Assembly (NCBI GenBank): GCA_030634505.1
Contig: DAOWAQ010000008.1
Span: 1-19,586 of the forward strand
From: Calditrichia bacterium
GTDB lineage: Bacteria; Calditrichota; Calditrichia; JAJRVZ01
Length of the DNA: 19,586 nt
Direction: 5' to 3'
The notes beneath the pieces are model-generated. The model was not told where the DNA came from. It made no database searches and worked only from the letters and a program-made list of their open reading frames with translations. Positions 6,869-15,753 of the stretch are shown here, one piece after another. The stretch's first letter is position 1, and each line of letters opens with the position of its first letter. A program made the translations under genes and the position numbers.

Positions 6869-8314
6869 ATAGATGTTGAAAAAGTTGGTAGTTTTAAAAT
6901 AATCGAAAAGATTGGCGAAGGCGGAATGGCAATTATTTATAAAGCAGTCCAACCTTCTTTAAATAGAACTGTAGTAGTAAAAAAACTAAAAGATCCTAAT
7001 AATGAAATTATTGAAAGATTTAAAAAAGAAGCTTTAGTCTCAGCATCTTTGTCTCAGGAAAACGTACTTTCCATTTATGATTTTATTTATCACGGGCGTA
7101 CTTATTACCTAATAATGGAGTATGTGGATGGTTATGATCTTCATGATATTTTGGATTATATGTCTCCTCTTTCTCCAATAATCTCAGCATTATTGATTCG
7201 TGAAATTGCCAAAGGTTTAGAATACACTCACAATAAAAATGTGGTTCATCGAGATATTAAACCAAGTAATATTTTAATATCTAAAGAAGGAGAAATAAAA
7301 TTAATAGATTTTGGTGTGGCTAAAGATGAAGCGCCTTCAAAATTAACCATAACCGGAATGATTATTGGCACTCCATCCTATATGTCACCTGAACAGGCTA
7401 ATGGAGAAAAAATAAATAATCAGAGTGATATTTATTCACTTGGCGTATTATTTTATGAAATTATTACCGGTTTTAAACCTTATTCAGGAGATACAAATAC
7501 TGAAATATTCGCTAAAATTTCAAAAGGGAAATTTGTTTCTCCGATGAAATATCGTAGTGATCTCCCATTAAAATTGGTAAAAATTATAAAAAAGTGTCTG
7601 CATAGAGATAGGGATAAACGCTATAAAAATGCTACAGAACTAATCAGGGACATTAATAGGTACTTACCGTGGCAAGTACAGACAGACAATAAAAGTATTA
7701 TTACAGAATTTATCACGCACTATGAAAAAATTGAACAAACAGCTACCATTCATTCTAACTTATATAAATCAGTAAAGCCTGTTGCATCATGGATTTCAAT
7801 TATAGTATTAATTGTGCTTTTTTTCTTTTCATTAATAAACGTCAATCGTTTCTTTGTAAATGAACGATTTTCTCACTTATCGATTAAATCGAATTCAAGA
7901 GAATTCAATGTTGTATTGGATGATAAACTTGCCGGTTCTTCAGAAAACGGTGAAATTCAGATTTCAAATATTTTACCGGGTAACCATGAATTAGAAATTA
8001 TTGGATCAGGTAAATATGGTGTATATTCATCAAATATATATTTAAACCCGGCTGAAAAAAAATATCAAAAAATTTCTCTACCGGAAAAAAACAACACTGT
8101 AAACTTAACAATTTCAACAAATCCAATTGAATCTGAAGTATATCTTAACAATCGCTTTATTGGTAAGACACCAATTGATAAACTTATATTGAGTGCGGGA
8201 AAACATAATATTGAAATAAGAAAAAACGGCTACCAGAAACTTAACATTTTAAAAAAATTGGCGTCAGAACAAAGCTATAAATTACATTATTCGTTGTCAC
8301 CAAAAAGCAATTGA
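6857..8314 (+). CDS. Membrane Ser/Thr protein kinase with PEGA-like extracytoplasmic region
   Basis: A Hanks-type kinase (about 1-270) with all catalytic elements visible: glycine loop GEGGMA at 20-25, ATP-binding K42, helix-C Glu E58, catalytic HRDIKPSN at 131-138, metal-binding DFG at 151-153, SPE at 177-179 and D191. Thr/Ser residues between DFG and SPE could be autophosphorylated. A juxtamembrane stretch leads to one membrane segment at about 311-328. Outside, about 340-410 and 415-475 look like two PEGA-type beta domains; the second has the characteristic SEVYLNNRFIGKTPI pattern and ends GKHNIEIRKNGYQ. PEGA domains may contact wall or surface polymers, but no ligand is known here. It follows the EIIA and PII-like genes by 73 bp. 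There is no obvious Shine-Dalgarno. Confidence 0.93.
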   Translation: MPRIIDVEKVGSFKIIEKIGEGGMAIIYKAVQPSLNRTVVVKKLKDPNNEIIERFKKEALVSASLSQENVLSIYDFIYHGRTYYLIMEYVDGYDLHDILDYMSPLSPIISALLIREIAKGLEYTHNKNVVHRDIKPSNILISKEGEIKLIDFGVAKDEAPSKLTITGMIIGTPSYMSPEQANGEKINNQSDIYSLGVLFYEIITGFKPYSGDTNTEIFAKISKGKFVSPMKYRSDLPLKLVKIIKKCLHRDRDKRYKNATELIRDINRYLPWQVQTDNKSIITEFITHYEKIEQTATIHSNLYKSVKPVASWISIIVLIVLFFFSLINVNRFFVNERFSHLSIKSNSREFNVVLDDKLAGSSENGEIQISNILPGNHELEIIGSGKYGVYSSNIYLNPAEKKYQKISLPEKNNTVNLTISTNPIESEVYLNNRFIGKTPIDKLILSAGKHNIEIRKNGYQKLNILKKLASEQSYKLHYSLSPKSN

Positions 8315-8423
8315 TAATTACTTTAATAAAAAAAAGAATAATTCCTCCGATTGCATTAATTTTGTAAATTATAATATTGAGAATTTTTTCAATTCTTTGA
8401 TGAAATTTTAAGGAGATAAGGTA

Positions 8424-9701
8424 TTGGCCAAATATAACAGGATAAAGGGAACGCAGGATATTCTTCCTCAGGAATCATATAGTTGGCAGTATATAGAAAA
8501 TACGATTAAAGAATGTATGTTATCTTTTAATTATAAAGAAATCCGCACACCGGTTCTTGAAAAAACTGAACTTTTTGCACGAAGTATCGGACAAGAAACA
8601 GATATCGTTTCTAAAGAAATGTACACATTTTTGGATCGTGGTAAAAAGAGCATAACATTGAAACCTGAAATGACTGCTCCTGTAATAAGAGCATATTTGG
8701 AAAATAATCTTGGTTCTCAATCACCATTAAATAAACTATACTATATTTCTTCACTTTTTAGACAAGAAAACCCACAGGCCGGCAGGTTACGTCAATTCAA
8801 TCAATTTGGCGCCGAAGCCATTGGTTCGAACTCACCTGATTTGGATTTAGAGGTTATATTATTAGCGCTAGAAGTCTATAACAAACTTGGAATACGAGGT
8901 TTAAATTTAAGGATAAATAGTGTTGGCGATTTTACATGCAGAGAGCCATACAAAAAGCAGCTGAAATCCTACCTGAAACCCATTATATCAGAATATTGTA
9001 ATGACTGCCAGCAAAGATTTAATACAAATATAATGCGAGTCTTGGATTGCAAGAAAAATCATTGCCGCGAATTAAATAACAAGGCTCCAAAATTAATCGA
9101 TAATTTGTGCGAAGATTGTCAAACCAGTTTTGATTATGTTAAACAAAGTCTTGCTGATTTTGAAATAAAATATTCAATAAATCCCTATTTGGTTAGAGGT
9201 TTGGATTACTACACAAAAACTGTATTTGAAATAACCAGTGATGATCTGGGAGCACAGGACGCCATCTGCGGAGGTGGAAGATATGATTTACTTTGTGAAG
9301 AATTAGGAGGTCCTCCAACTCCTGCCGTTGGATTCGCTTCCGGTATTGAACGGCTTATGATGGTTATGGACGCCCAGGATTTGCTGAAAAATGAATTCCT
9401 GCCTTTGCAGATATATATTGCCACTTTGGGTTCAGATGCTTCCCGGGAATCACAGAAATGGCTTTTCTATTTAAGGAAAAAAGGATTCAGTGCGGATAAA
9501 GACTTTTTATCCAGAAGCCTTAAAGCCCAAATGAGGGATGCCAACCGACAAAAAGCACAAATTGTACTAATGCTGGGGGAAAATGAAATAAACAGCCATG
9601 AATTTAGTGTAAAAGAAATGGAAAGTGGAAATCAGTCAAATATTAAATTCGAAAATATAATTAAATACCTATCTAATTATTTTAATTCTGATCCTAAATA
9701 A
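8424..9701 (+). CDS. hisS: Histidyl-tRNA synthetase
   Basis: A class II aminoacyl-tRNA synthetase that charges tRNA-His with histidine in the cytosol. The 425-residue protein opens with the canonical IKGTQDILP and has the histidine-specific motifs RGLDYYT at 258-264 and GGGRYD at 283-288, then motif 3 GFASGIERL at 303-311, followed by the anticodon-binding domain. The insertion domain carries six cysteines in three pairs (C192/C195, C209/C214, C229/C232), which could bind zinc. The start is TTG (8424-8426) with AGGAG at 8411-8415, correctly spaced. It lies 109 bp after the kinase gene, and a small AT-rich hairpin (8380-8396) precedes it. Confidence 0.98.
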   Translation: MAKYNRIKGTQDILPQESYSWQYIENTIKECMLSFNYKEIRTPVLEKTELFARSIGQETDIVSKEMYTFLDRGKKSITLKPEMTAPVIRAYLENNLGSQSPLNKLYYISSLFRQENPQAGRLRQFNQFGAEAIGSNSPDLDLEVILLALEVYNKLGIRGLNLRINSVGDFTCREPYKKQLKSYLKPIISEYCNDCQQRFNTNIMRVLDCKKNHCRELNNKAPKLIDNLCEDCQTSFDYVKQSLADFEIKYSINPYLVRGLDYYTKTVFEITSDDLGAQDAICGGGRYDLLCEELGGPPTPAVGFASGIERLMMVMDAQDLLKNEFLPLQIYIATLGSDASRESQKWLFYLRKKGFSADKDFLSRSLKAQMRDANRQKAQIVLMLGENEINSHEFSVKEMESGNQSNIKFENIIKYLSNYFNSDPK

Positions 9702-9715
9702 AACTAATAATACAG

Positions 9716-10528
9716 ATGTATTCAATCATTTCAGAATTATCTCAGGCAAAAATCAAAGCATTAAACAAATTAAAATTAAAAAAATACCGCTACGAATCTA
9801 AAGAATATTTATGCGAAGGTTTCAGATTATTTTCCGCAGCATTGGCTTCAAATTCCAAAAATATTTTGGAAGTCATCTTAAATGAAAGTTTTATTGATAG
9901 CCCCAACCATTTTGAAGTTTTTAGTTTTTGTAAAAAAAGTAAAATATCTGTTTATAAATGCACTGATAAATTATTCAAATCACTATCAGATGCAAAATCG
10001 CCTTCAGGAATATTGTTTGTGATGTCCCTAAATTATTTTCAAAACTCGGATGTTTCAAATATTACGAGCAATCAATGTATTTTCTTGGAAAACATTTCAG
10101 ATCCCGGAAATTTGGGTACAATCATACGATCTGCGGCCTGGTTTGGAGTTGAACATATCCTTATAAGCCCAAGCAGTGTAGACCCCTTTAATCCAAAAGT
10201 TGTAAGAGCAACTGCCGGTGGAATATTTATTGTTAAGCTATATTTAGATGTAGACTTGGATATAATTTCAAATTTCGGAATAAATAAAGATTATGAATGC
10301 ATTGGTACAACAGTAGATAAAGGAATACAATTAAGCAACTGGAAAGTATCTGATAAAAATATTATATTTTTCGGCAACGAGGCTAATGGTTTGACAAATT
10401 CAGCAACACAATTATTAAACAAAAAAATAACTATTACAGGAGCAGGTAAATTAGAATCTTTAAATTTATCTGTTACCACGGGTATAATTTTGAATCATTT
10501 ATACCAGGCAAAGAATATAAAAAATTAA
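9716..10528 (+). CDS. SpoU/TrmH-family RNA 2'-O-methyltransferase
   Basis: An S-adenosylmethionine-dependent methyltransferase of the SPOUT knot fold that modifies a ribose in rRNA or tRNA. The N-terminal substrate-binding part (about 10-100) includes the family stretch YLCEGFRLF at 31-39. The catalytic domain has motif 1 (NISDPGNLGTIIRSA at 126-140, with Asn126 and Arg138), motif 2 (FGNEANGL at 219-226) and motif 3 (ESLNLSVTTGIIL at 247-259) forming the knot. The 270-residue length fits the YsgA/TsnR-like branch with an N-terminal domain; the exact target nucleotide cannot be read from sequence. It starts 14 bp after hisS and is probably cotranscribed. Confidence 0.92.
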   Translation: MYSIISELSQAKIKALNKLKLKKYRYESKEYLCEGFRLFSAALASNSKNILEVILNESFIDSPNHFEVFSFCKKSKISVYKCTDKLFKSLSDAKSPSGILFVMSLNYFQNSDVSNITSNQCIFLENISDPGNLGTIIRSAAWFGVEHILISPSSVDPFNPKVVRATAGGIFIVKLYLDVDLDIISNFGINKDYECIGTTVDKGIQLSNWKVSDKNIIFFGNEANGLTNSATQLLNKKITITGAGKLESLNLSVTTGIILNHLYQAKNIKN

Positions 10529-10592
10529 TTGTAACCAAATTATTGGTCAAGCATCAATCATAGTGAATCAAAATATTATAGTCTAAAAATAA

Positions 10593-11609
10593 ATGCTAAT
10601 ATCATTTCTTGAATCCGCAACGAAAAATCAGATTGATTCTGTCTTAGAATATATACATAGTTCAGGAAATAAATCTCAGTTTGTAAACAATGGAAACTCA
10701 AAAACATTGATATTATTGCAATCTGAAAATATAGATATTCCTGAAATAGAATCGATGCAGGGCATAAAAACAGTAAAAAATATTTCAGCGTCTTACAAGC
10801 TTGCCAGCCGCGAAGGTCATCCCAATGACACCATAATTAATATAGATGGTAATTTAATTGGTGAAAAAGATTTTTCTCTTATTGCAGGCCCCTGCTCTGT
10901 TGAGAATGAAAAACAAATATTTCAAATTGCTGAATTTTTAGTTGAAAATAATATAAAATTCTTAAGAGGTGGCGCATTTAAACCCCGAACATCTCCTTAT
11001 AGTTTTCAGGGACTTGGAATTGAAGGATTAAAATTATTAGGAAAAGTAAAACAAGAAACAGGATTAATAATAGTTTCTGAAGCAATGGATATTGTCGCTA
11101 TTGATCAAGTTGCAGAATATGTTGATATAATACAAATCGGCTCACGAAGCATGCAAAATTTTCCTTTACTTAAAAAAGCCGGTGAATTGAAAAAACCTGT
11201 TTTACTTAAACGTGGATTTTCTGCGAAAATTGAAGAATTTTTACTTTCAGCAGAATACATTCTAAGCGAAGGAAACGATCAGGTAATTTTATGTGAACGT
11301 GGTATACGTAGTTTTAATGATCATTCCAGAAATATGCTTGATATAGCTGCAATCCCGGTTATCAATGAACTAACCCACCTTCCACTAATTGTTGATCCCA
11401 GTCATGCTTCAGGTAAAAGAAATTTAGTATTACCCCTTTCAAAAGCTGCATTGGTGGCAGGATCAAATGGTTTGTTGATTGAAATTCATCCTGAACCTGA
11501 AAAAGCACTTTCTGATGGAATACAATCACTATCATTTAATGAGTTTAGAAAACTAAAATCAGAATTAACTATACTTGAACAGGCTTTGAAACAGGAAATT
11601 TCAAACTAA
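10593..11609 (+). CDS. aroF: 3-deoxy-7-phosphoheptulonate (DAHP) synthase, type I-beta
   Basis: Condenses phosphoenolpyruvate with erythrose-4-phosphate, the first step of the shikimate pathway to aromatic amino acids. Residues 1-70 form a ferredoxin-like N-terminal domain as in the Thermotoga-type enzyme, where this domain mediates feedback inhibition by Tyr or Phe. The barrel follows with AGPCSVE at 98-104, RGGAFKPRTSPYSFQG at 125-140, QIGSRSMQNF, the lysine in PVLLKRGF, CERGIRSF, and the metal/substrate motif DPSHASGKR. No chorismate mutase domain is fused, and 338 residues is the normal length. The symbol aroF is the common label for this subtype. It begins 64 bp after the methyltransferase with no clear Shine-Dalgarno, and ends 2 bp before the CPBP gene. 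Confidence 0.96.
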   Translation: MLISFLESATKNQIDSVLEYIHSSGNKSQFVNNGNSKTLILLQSENIDIPEIESMQGIKTVKNISASYKLASREGHPNDTIINIDGNLIGEKDFSLIAGPCSVENEKQIFQIAEFLVENNIKFLRGGAFKPRTSPYSFQGLGIEGLKLLGKVKQETGLIIVSEAMDIVAIDQVAEYVDIIQIGSRSMQNFPLLKKAGELKKPVLLKRGFSAKIEEFLLSAEYILSEGNDQVILCERGIRSFNDHSRNMLDIAAIPVINELTHLPLIVDPSHASGKRNLVLPLSKAALVAGSNGLLIEIHPEPEKALSDGIQSLSFNEFRKLKSELTILEQALKQEISN

Positions 11610-11611
11610 TT

Positions 11612-12427
11612 ATGGATAAACAAAAGAAATTCCCAGAACCGGTAGAAGCATTAGTTGTAATTCTTGTGGCATTTGGTAGCATCATTATTTTTGCAATTGC
11701 GTTAACTGTAATCAGTTCGATTTTTGATATTGATTTCTCTACAGATGACAGTAACAGGTTTTTTTACATCATTGGCGGTATTTTATTCTTTGTTATCCCA
11801 ACATTATATATCCGTCAAAAAAAATATGACATTGTTACATTGTTCAGGCTTAAACCTGTATCTAATGAAATTATTCAATACAGCCTGTTAATTGGATTTA
11901 CCATTGGAATCGTGGGTGATGAATTAGACAGACTTATTCAAATGTTTATTCCTATGCCTGAATTTATGAATGAATTACTTAAGGTAATGATTGCACATTC
12001 AATATTTGATTGGGTAATTCTTCTTCTTGGTACGGTTATAATAGCCTCAATAGCAGAAGAATTATTATTTAGAGGATTTTTGCAGGTAACCTTGGAAAAC
12101 AAAGGAGATGTTACTCGTGCAGTAATTTTAACCAGTTTAAGCTGGACATTAATTCACGCTAATCCATTTTGGGCAGTACAAATTTTTATTATGGGAGTAA
12201 TCATCGGTTTTTTAGCTTGGAGGACCGACTCGGTTATTCCGGGTATTATTGCCCACGGATTAAATAACTTTTTATCCCTTCTTTTTATTAATTTAAGTCT
12301 TGATACGGAATTGGATTGGTACTTAGTGGGAGATCATGTCAATCCTATAATTCTCATCCCTTCCATAGCACTTCTTGTTTGGAGCATAATTCGAGTTACT
12401 GAATCTTATCGGGTGCAAGAAAATTGA
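11612..12427 (+). CDS. CPBP-family intramembrane metalloprotease
   Basis: A membrane protein of 271 residues with about seven to eight hydrophobic segments and the CPBP (Abi/Rce1-like) motifs: EELLFRG at 149-155 (E149, E150, R154), the histidine in LIHAN (H182), and HGLNN at 215-219 (H215, N219). These residues form the glutamate/histidine active site of Rce1-type proteases. Bacterial members have been linked to processing of prenylated or small peptides, bacteriocin immunity and membrane quality control; no substrate is suggested here. It starts 2 bp after the DAHP synthase stop and overlaps the CDF transporter start as TTGA, so the three are likely on one transcript although functionally unrelated. 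Confidence 0.92.
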   Translation: MDKQKKFPEPVEALVVILVAFGSIIIFAIALTVISSIFDIDFSTDDSNRFFYIIGGILFFVIPTLYIRQKKYDIVTLFRLKPVSNEIIQYSLLIGFTIGIVGDELDRLIQMFIPMPEFMNELLKVMIAHSIFDWVILLLGTVIIASIAEELLFRGFLQVTLENKGDVTRAVILTSLSWTLIHANPFWAVQIFIMGVIIGFLAWRTDSVIPGIIAHGLNNFLSLLFINLSLDTELDWYLVGDHVNPIILIPSIALLVWSIIRVTESYRVQEN

Positions 12428-13605
12428 ATTCTTCCTTTTCAAAATTTCTCGTTAAAAAATTTATAAATAATTATGAGAAGGTTTCAGATCCTGTTGTTCG
12501 TTCACAATATGGTACTCTGGAAGGCTGGATTAGTATTTTTATAAATCTGTTTCTTGGAATTATTAAAATAGTAATTGCTTTGATTTATGGAAGTATTTCC
12601 TTAATGGCAGATGCTATCCATACTCTCTCCGATATGGCCACGTCGATAATCATTATTATAGGTTTTAAAATCAGCAAGAAGCCGGGGGATAAAGAACATC
12701 CGTTTGGACATGGACGTATGGAGCAAATCGCAACTTTAATCGTTGCTGTATTACTTGGTGTTAGCGCAATAGAATTAATTCAGCATTCAGTTCAAAGACT
12801 ATTATCTCCGCAACCGGTTTTTATGGACTGGATGCCTATAATTATTATTTTTATTACTGTATTTTTTAAAGAGTGGCTTGGGCAATTTTCAAACTTCTTA
12901 GGCAAAAAAATCGGATCACTTGCCCTTGAGGCAGATGCCTGGCACCACAGGAGTGACGCTATTTCTTCTTTATTGGTGGTGATTGCATTAATTGCCTCAA
13001 AGTACGGTTTTATATATTTTGACGGAATTGTAGGATTGCTGATAGGAGTGTATATCATATATTTAGGATGGGATATTGCCAAAAAATCAATAGACCAGTT
13101 ATTGGGCGAATCTGCCAATGAATCTCTTATTAATGAAATAAAAAATATTGTACTAAATGAGAAGCATGTTAAGAATATTCATGATCTGATTGTGCATCAA
13201 TACGGTGAACAAAAACTGCTCTCCTTGCACATGGAAATTCCTGCAAATTTAACCCTTTCCGAAGCACACACTATTGCAGATAATATTGAAAACACCATTG
13301 AAGAACAATTAAATATTTATACAACTATTCATCTCGATCCGGTTATACCACCATCAGCACTGAGTTTAAAAATTGAAAACATAATTGATAACTTCATTAA
13401 TGAAGATAAGAGAATAGATAGTTTTCATGATTTGCGTTTGATTGGCGAAGAGGATTATTCAAATCTATTGTTTGATTTAGTTTTGAAAGGTGAAATAAAA
13501 TCCACTGAGAAGATTGAAATAAAAAAATCACTGCATGAGAAAATTTCTGAAGTGATACCTGCTGTAAAAGATATTCAGATAAAATATGAAAGAAGTTTTT
13601 TGTAA
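12424..13605 (+). CDS. Cation diffusion facilitator metal transporter with two C-terminal domains
   Basis: An inner-membrane proton-coupled divalent metal exporter. Six membrane segments occupy about 35-220. TM2 carries H66-x3-D70 (ADAIHTLSD) and TM5 carries H174-x3-D178 (DAWHHRSD), giving an HD/HD transport site; HPFGHGR at 92-98 is the conserved loop. In characterised zinc transporters a His in the TM2 pair favours zinc over cadmium, so zinc is the likely substrate (inference). At 393 residues it is longer than the roughly 300 of YiiP. After the usual dimerisation domain (about 225-310) there is a second similar domain (about 318-393). The TTG start overlaps the CPBP stop; no in-frame ATG occurs before TM2. 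Confidence 0.93.
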   Translation: MNSSFSKFLVKKFINNYEKVSDPVVRSQYGTLEGWISIFINLFLGIIKIVIALIYGSISLMADAIHTLSDMATSIIIIIGFKISKKPGDKEHPFGHGRMEQIATLIVAVLLGVSAIELIQHSVQRLLSPQPVFMDWMPIIIIFITVFFKEWLGQFSNFLGKKIGSLALEADAWHHRSDAISSLLVVIALIASKYGFIYFDGIVGLLIGVYIIYLGWDIAKKSIDQLLGESANESLINEIKNIVLNEKHVKNIHDLIVHQYGEQKLLSLHMEIPANLTLSEAHTIADNIENTIEEQLNIYTTIHLDPVIPPSALSLKIENIIDNFINEDKRIDSFHDLRLIGEEDYSNLLFDLVLKGEIKSTEKIEIKKSLHEKISEVIPAVKDIQIKYERSFL

Positions 13606-13646
13606 TTATTTAAAAATAGATTATGTCAAACTCTCATAAAATAACA

Positions 13647-14738
13647 TCAGCATTGAATAAACATTTTTCCTGACATTTGTTTAACCACGCTCATTAATTC
13701 CAAAGTTAATAAAACAGTTAAAACTTCCGGTACAGATTTTCCGGATTTAATTGCCAGAGCATCCACGTGTTGTGGTTCATTTTCCAATAGATCGAATACT
13801 ATTTTTTCTAGCCCATAAAGTTTTGGTTGTTTTTTCTCTGGTTTTTTTATTCGAATTTCTACCTGGTTTTCTAGTTCCCTGATGATATCCTGCACGCTTT
13901 GTACAAGATTAGCTCCCTCTTTAATCAATTGATTAGAGCCGGTGCTTTTTCCTGAATTTATCGGACCCGGAACTGCAAACACTTCCCGGTTCTGTTCAAG
14001 TGCTTGAAAGGCAGTGATCAATGCTCCGCTTTTTGCTCCTGCTTCTGTAATTAACACCCCAAGGCTTAAACCACTAATAATTCTGTTCCGACGCGGAAAA
14101 TTACCTGCATCGGGATAAGTACCAAGAGGGTATTCGGATATAACTGCTCCATTCTCAACAATCTGTTCAAATAATTTTTTATTTTCTGGGGGATAAATAT
14201 AATCAATGCCTGATCCAAGAACGGCAATTGTTCTGCCGCCTGCTTTTAATGCAGATTTATGCGCCACAGTGTCTATGCCGCGAGCCATGCCGGAAATAAT
14301 GGTAAATTTAAGTTCTGCCAGTTCCATGGCAAATTGTTCTGTTACATTTTTACCATAGATAGAAGTTACGCGAGAACCCACTATCCCAATTGAGAGATTA
14401 TCTTCTTGTAATATTGAACCTTTTATAAAAAGAAATGCCGGGGGATCATAAATCTTTTTTAAGCTTTCCGGATAATTATCATCCCAATATGACATAATAT
14501 CTATGTTATCTTTTTGAATTTGAGATAGTTGTTTGTTTATGAATTCATCATTTATACCATTTTTGATATTCAGGGCAATTTTCTTATCTATCCCCTGGAT
14601 TTGCATCAATCTTTGAGTGGAGGCTTCCAACACTTCATCGGGAGATTCAAACGCAGCTAACAAATTTCGCATTCTTGCCGCTCCGATTCCCGGAATGGAA
14701 TATAAGCGCAGTAATGATTCTAAACTAAACTTGCTCAC
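13647..14738 (-). CDS. dprA: DNA-processing protein DprA
   Basis: A cytosolic protein that binds incoming single-stranded DNA during natural transformation and loads RecA. Helix-hairpin-helix-like motifs lie at the N-terminus (SIPGIGAARM at 14-23 and IQGIDKKIA at 47-55). The Rossmann-like core has GSRVTS at 121-126, SGMARGIDTVAH at 149-160, LGSGIDYIYPPEN and FPRRNRIISGLS at 214-225. A winged-helix domain occupies about 300-363. The length of 363 residues is normal. The start is GTG (14736-14738), and its first 14 bases overlap the end of obg in another frame, so the two are probably coupled. It converges on the CDF gene with a 41-bp gap in which I see no strong terminator. Presence of dprA alone does not prove competence. 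Confidence 0.96.
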   Translation of the reverse strand: MSKFSLESLLRLYSIPGIGAARMRNLLAAFESPDEVLEASTQRLMQIQGIDKKIALNIKNGINDEFINKQLSQIQKDNIDIMSYWDDNYPESLKKIYDPPAFLFIKGSILQEDNLSIGIVGSRVTSIYGKNVTEQFAMELAELKFTIISGMARGIDTVAHKSALKAGGRTIAVLGSGIDYIYPPENKKLFEQIVENGAVISEYPLGTYPDAGNFPRRNRIISGLSLGVLITEAGAKSGALITAFQALEQNREVFAVPGPINSGKSTGSNQLIKEGANLVQSVQDIIRELENQVEIRIKKPEKKQPKLYGLEKIVFDLLENEPQHVDALAIKSGKSVPEVLTVLLTLELMSVVKQMSGKMFIQC

Positions 14739-15726
14739 TGTTTTCCAGCTCTTTAGCTTTTTCTGTTAATAAATAAAATTCTTTTTTAACTAAGTCTATA
14801 TTATTACCGGTTACAGAAGAAATTGATATTGCTTTTTCTTTAAACTTAACCGATTTTTTCTTTTTTTCTGATTGTACTATGTCAGATTTGGTAAGCAATA
14901 TAATATATGGTTTATTCACTAAAATAGAACTGTGCTCTTTCAATTCATTCCATAATGTTTTAAAAGTAGCTTTAGGATTTTCATCTGATAAGTCAATTAA
15001 AAAAGCCAAAGATCTTGTTCTCTCGATATGTCTTAAAAATCGGTGTCCCAATCCTTTTCCTTCATGAGCTCCCTCTATTAATCCCGGGATATCGGCTACA
15101 ACAAAACTTTTGAATTCGGTAAATTGTACAATGCCTAAGTTTGGTTCCAATGTTGTAAAGGGATAATCAGCAATTTTTGGTTTGGCAGAAGAAATAACCG
15201 ATAACAGTGTTGATTTTCCGGCATTTGGTAATCCAACAAGACCAATATCCGCTATTAATTTCAACTCAAGTTCCAGATGTTTTTCTTCTCCCAGTCTTCC
15301 CACTTCCCAATCACGTGGCGCCCGGTTAGTGGATGTTACATATCGGGCATTTCCTCTGCCACCTCTGCCACCTTTTGCTATAATATGTTTTTGATTGTTT
15401 TCAACAATGTCTGCAAATATTTCACCCGTTTCCACATCTTTGATCAATGTCCCCAAAGGTATTTTTATAAATATATCGTTACCCTTTTTGCCTCTTTTAT
15501 CTGACCCCATTCCATGCTGACCACGACCGGCACTGAATTTTTTTTTATATCTAAAATTGATTAAGGTATTTAAATTTCTATCTCCAACAAGGAATACACT
15601 GCCTCCTCTGCCCCCGTCACCTCCATTAGGTCCACCTTTGGCCACAAATTTTTCACGACGGAAACTAACACATCCGCTTCCGCCCTGTCCCGCTTTAACC
15701 TGTATTCTGGCAAAATCTATAAACAT
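14725..15726 (-). CDS. obg: Obg/CgtA ribosome-associated GTPase
   Basis: An essential GTPase that works in 50S ribosomal subunit assembly and stress signalling. The glycine-rich Obg fold is at 1-157 (AGQGGSGCVSFRREKF, GGPNGGDGGRGGSV and RGGRGNARY are visible). The G domain follows with G1 GLPNAGKST at 165-173, switch region YPFTT at 188-192, G3 DIPGL at 212-216 and G4 TKSD at 279-282. It ends at residue 333 shortly after the G domain, so the variable C-terminal OCT domain of some Obg proteins is missing, as in many Gram-negative forms. The ATG at 15724-15726 has no clear Shine-Dalgarno. dprA overlaps its 3' end by 14 bp. Confidence 0.97.
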   Translation of the reverse strand: MFIDFARIQVKAGQGGSGCVSFRREKFVAKGGPNGGDGGRGGSVFLVGDRNLNTLINFRYKKKFSAGRGQHGMGSDKRGKKGNDIFIKIPLGTLIKDVETGEIFADIVENNQKHIIAKGGRGGRGNARYVTSTNRAPRDWEVGRLGEEKHLELELKLIADIGLVGLPNAGKSTLLSVISSAKPKIADYPFTTLEPNLGIVQFTEFKSFVVADIPGLIEGAHEGKGLGHRFLRHIERTRSLAFLIDLSDENPKATFKTLWNELKEHSSILVNKPYIILLTKSDIVQSEKKKKSVKFKEKAISISSVTGNNIDLVKKEFYLLTEKAKELENSEQV

Positions 15727-15753
15727 AGTTCAATACTTGATGTAAACATTTTC

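Noticed and set aside
10529..10592. ACCAA-ATTA-TTGGT hairpin before the DAHP synthase, considered as a leader attenuator
   Set aside because: The stem is only five bases, there is no aromatic-rich leader peptide and no terminator hairpin.
12792..13118. A 108-codon open frame on the minus strand within the CDF gene
   Set aside because: It is antisense to conserved membrane segments of the transporter and has no domain signal; a coding shadow.
13606..13646. Search for a shared terminator between the convergent CDF and dprA genes
   Set aside because: No stem longer than a few bases followed by a T-run is visible on either strand.
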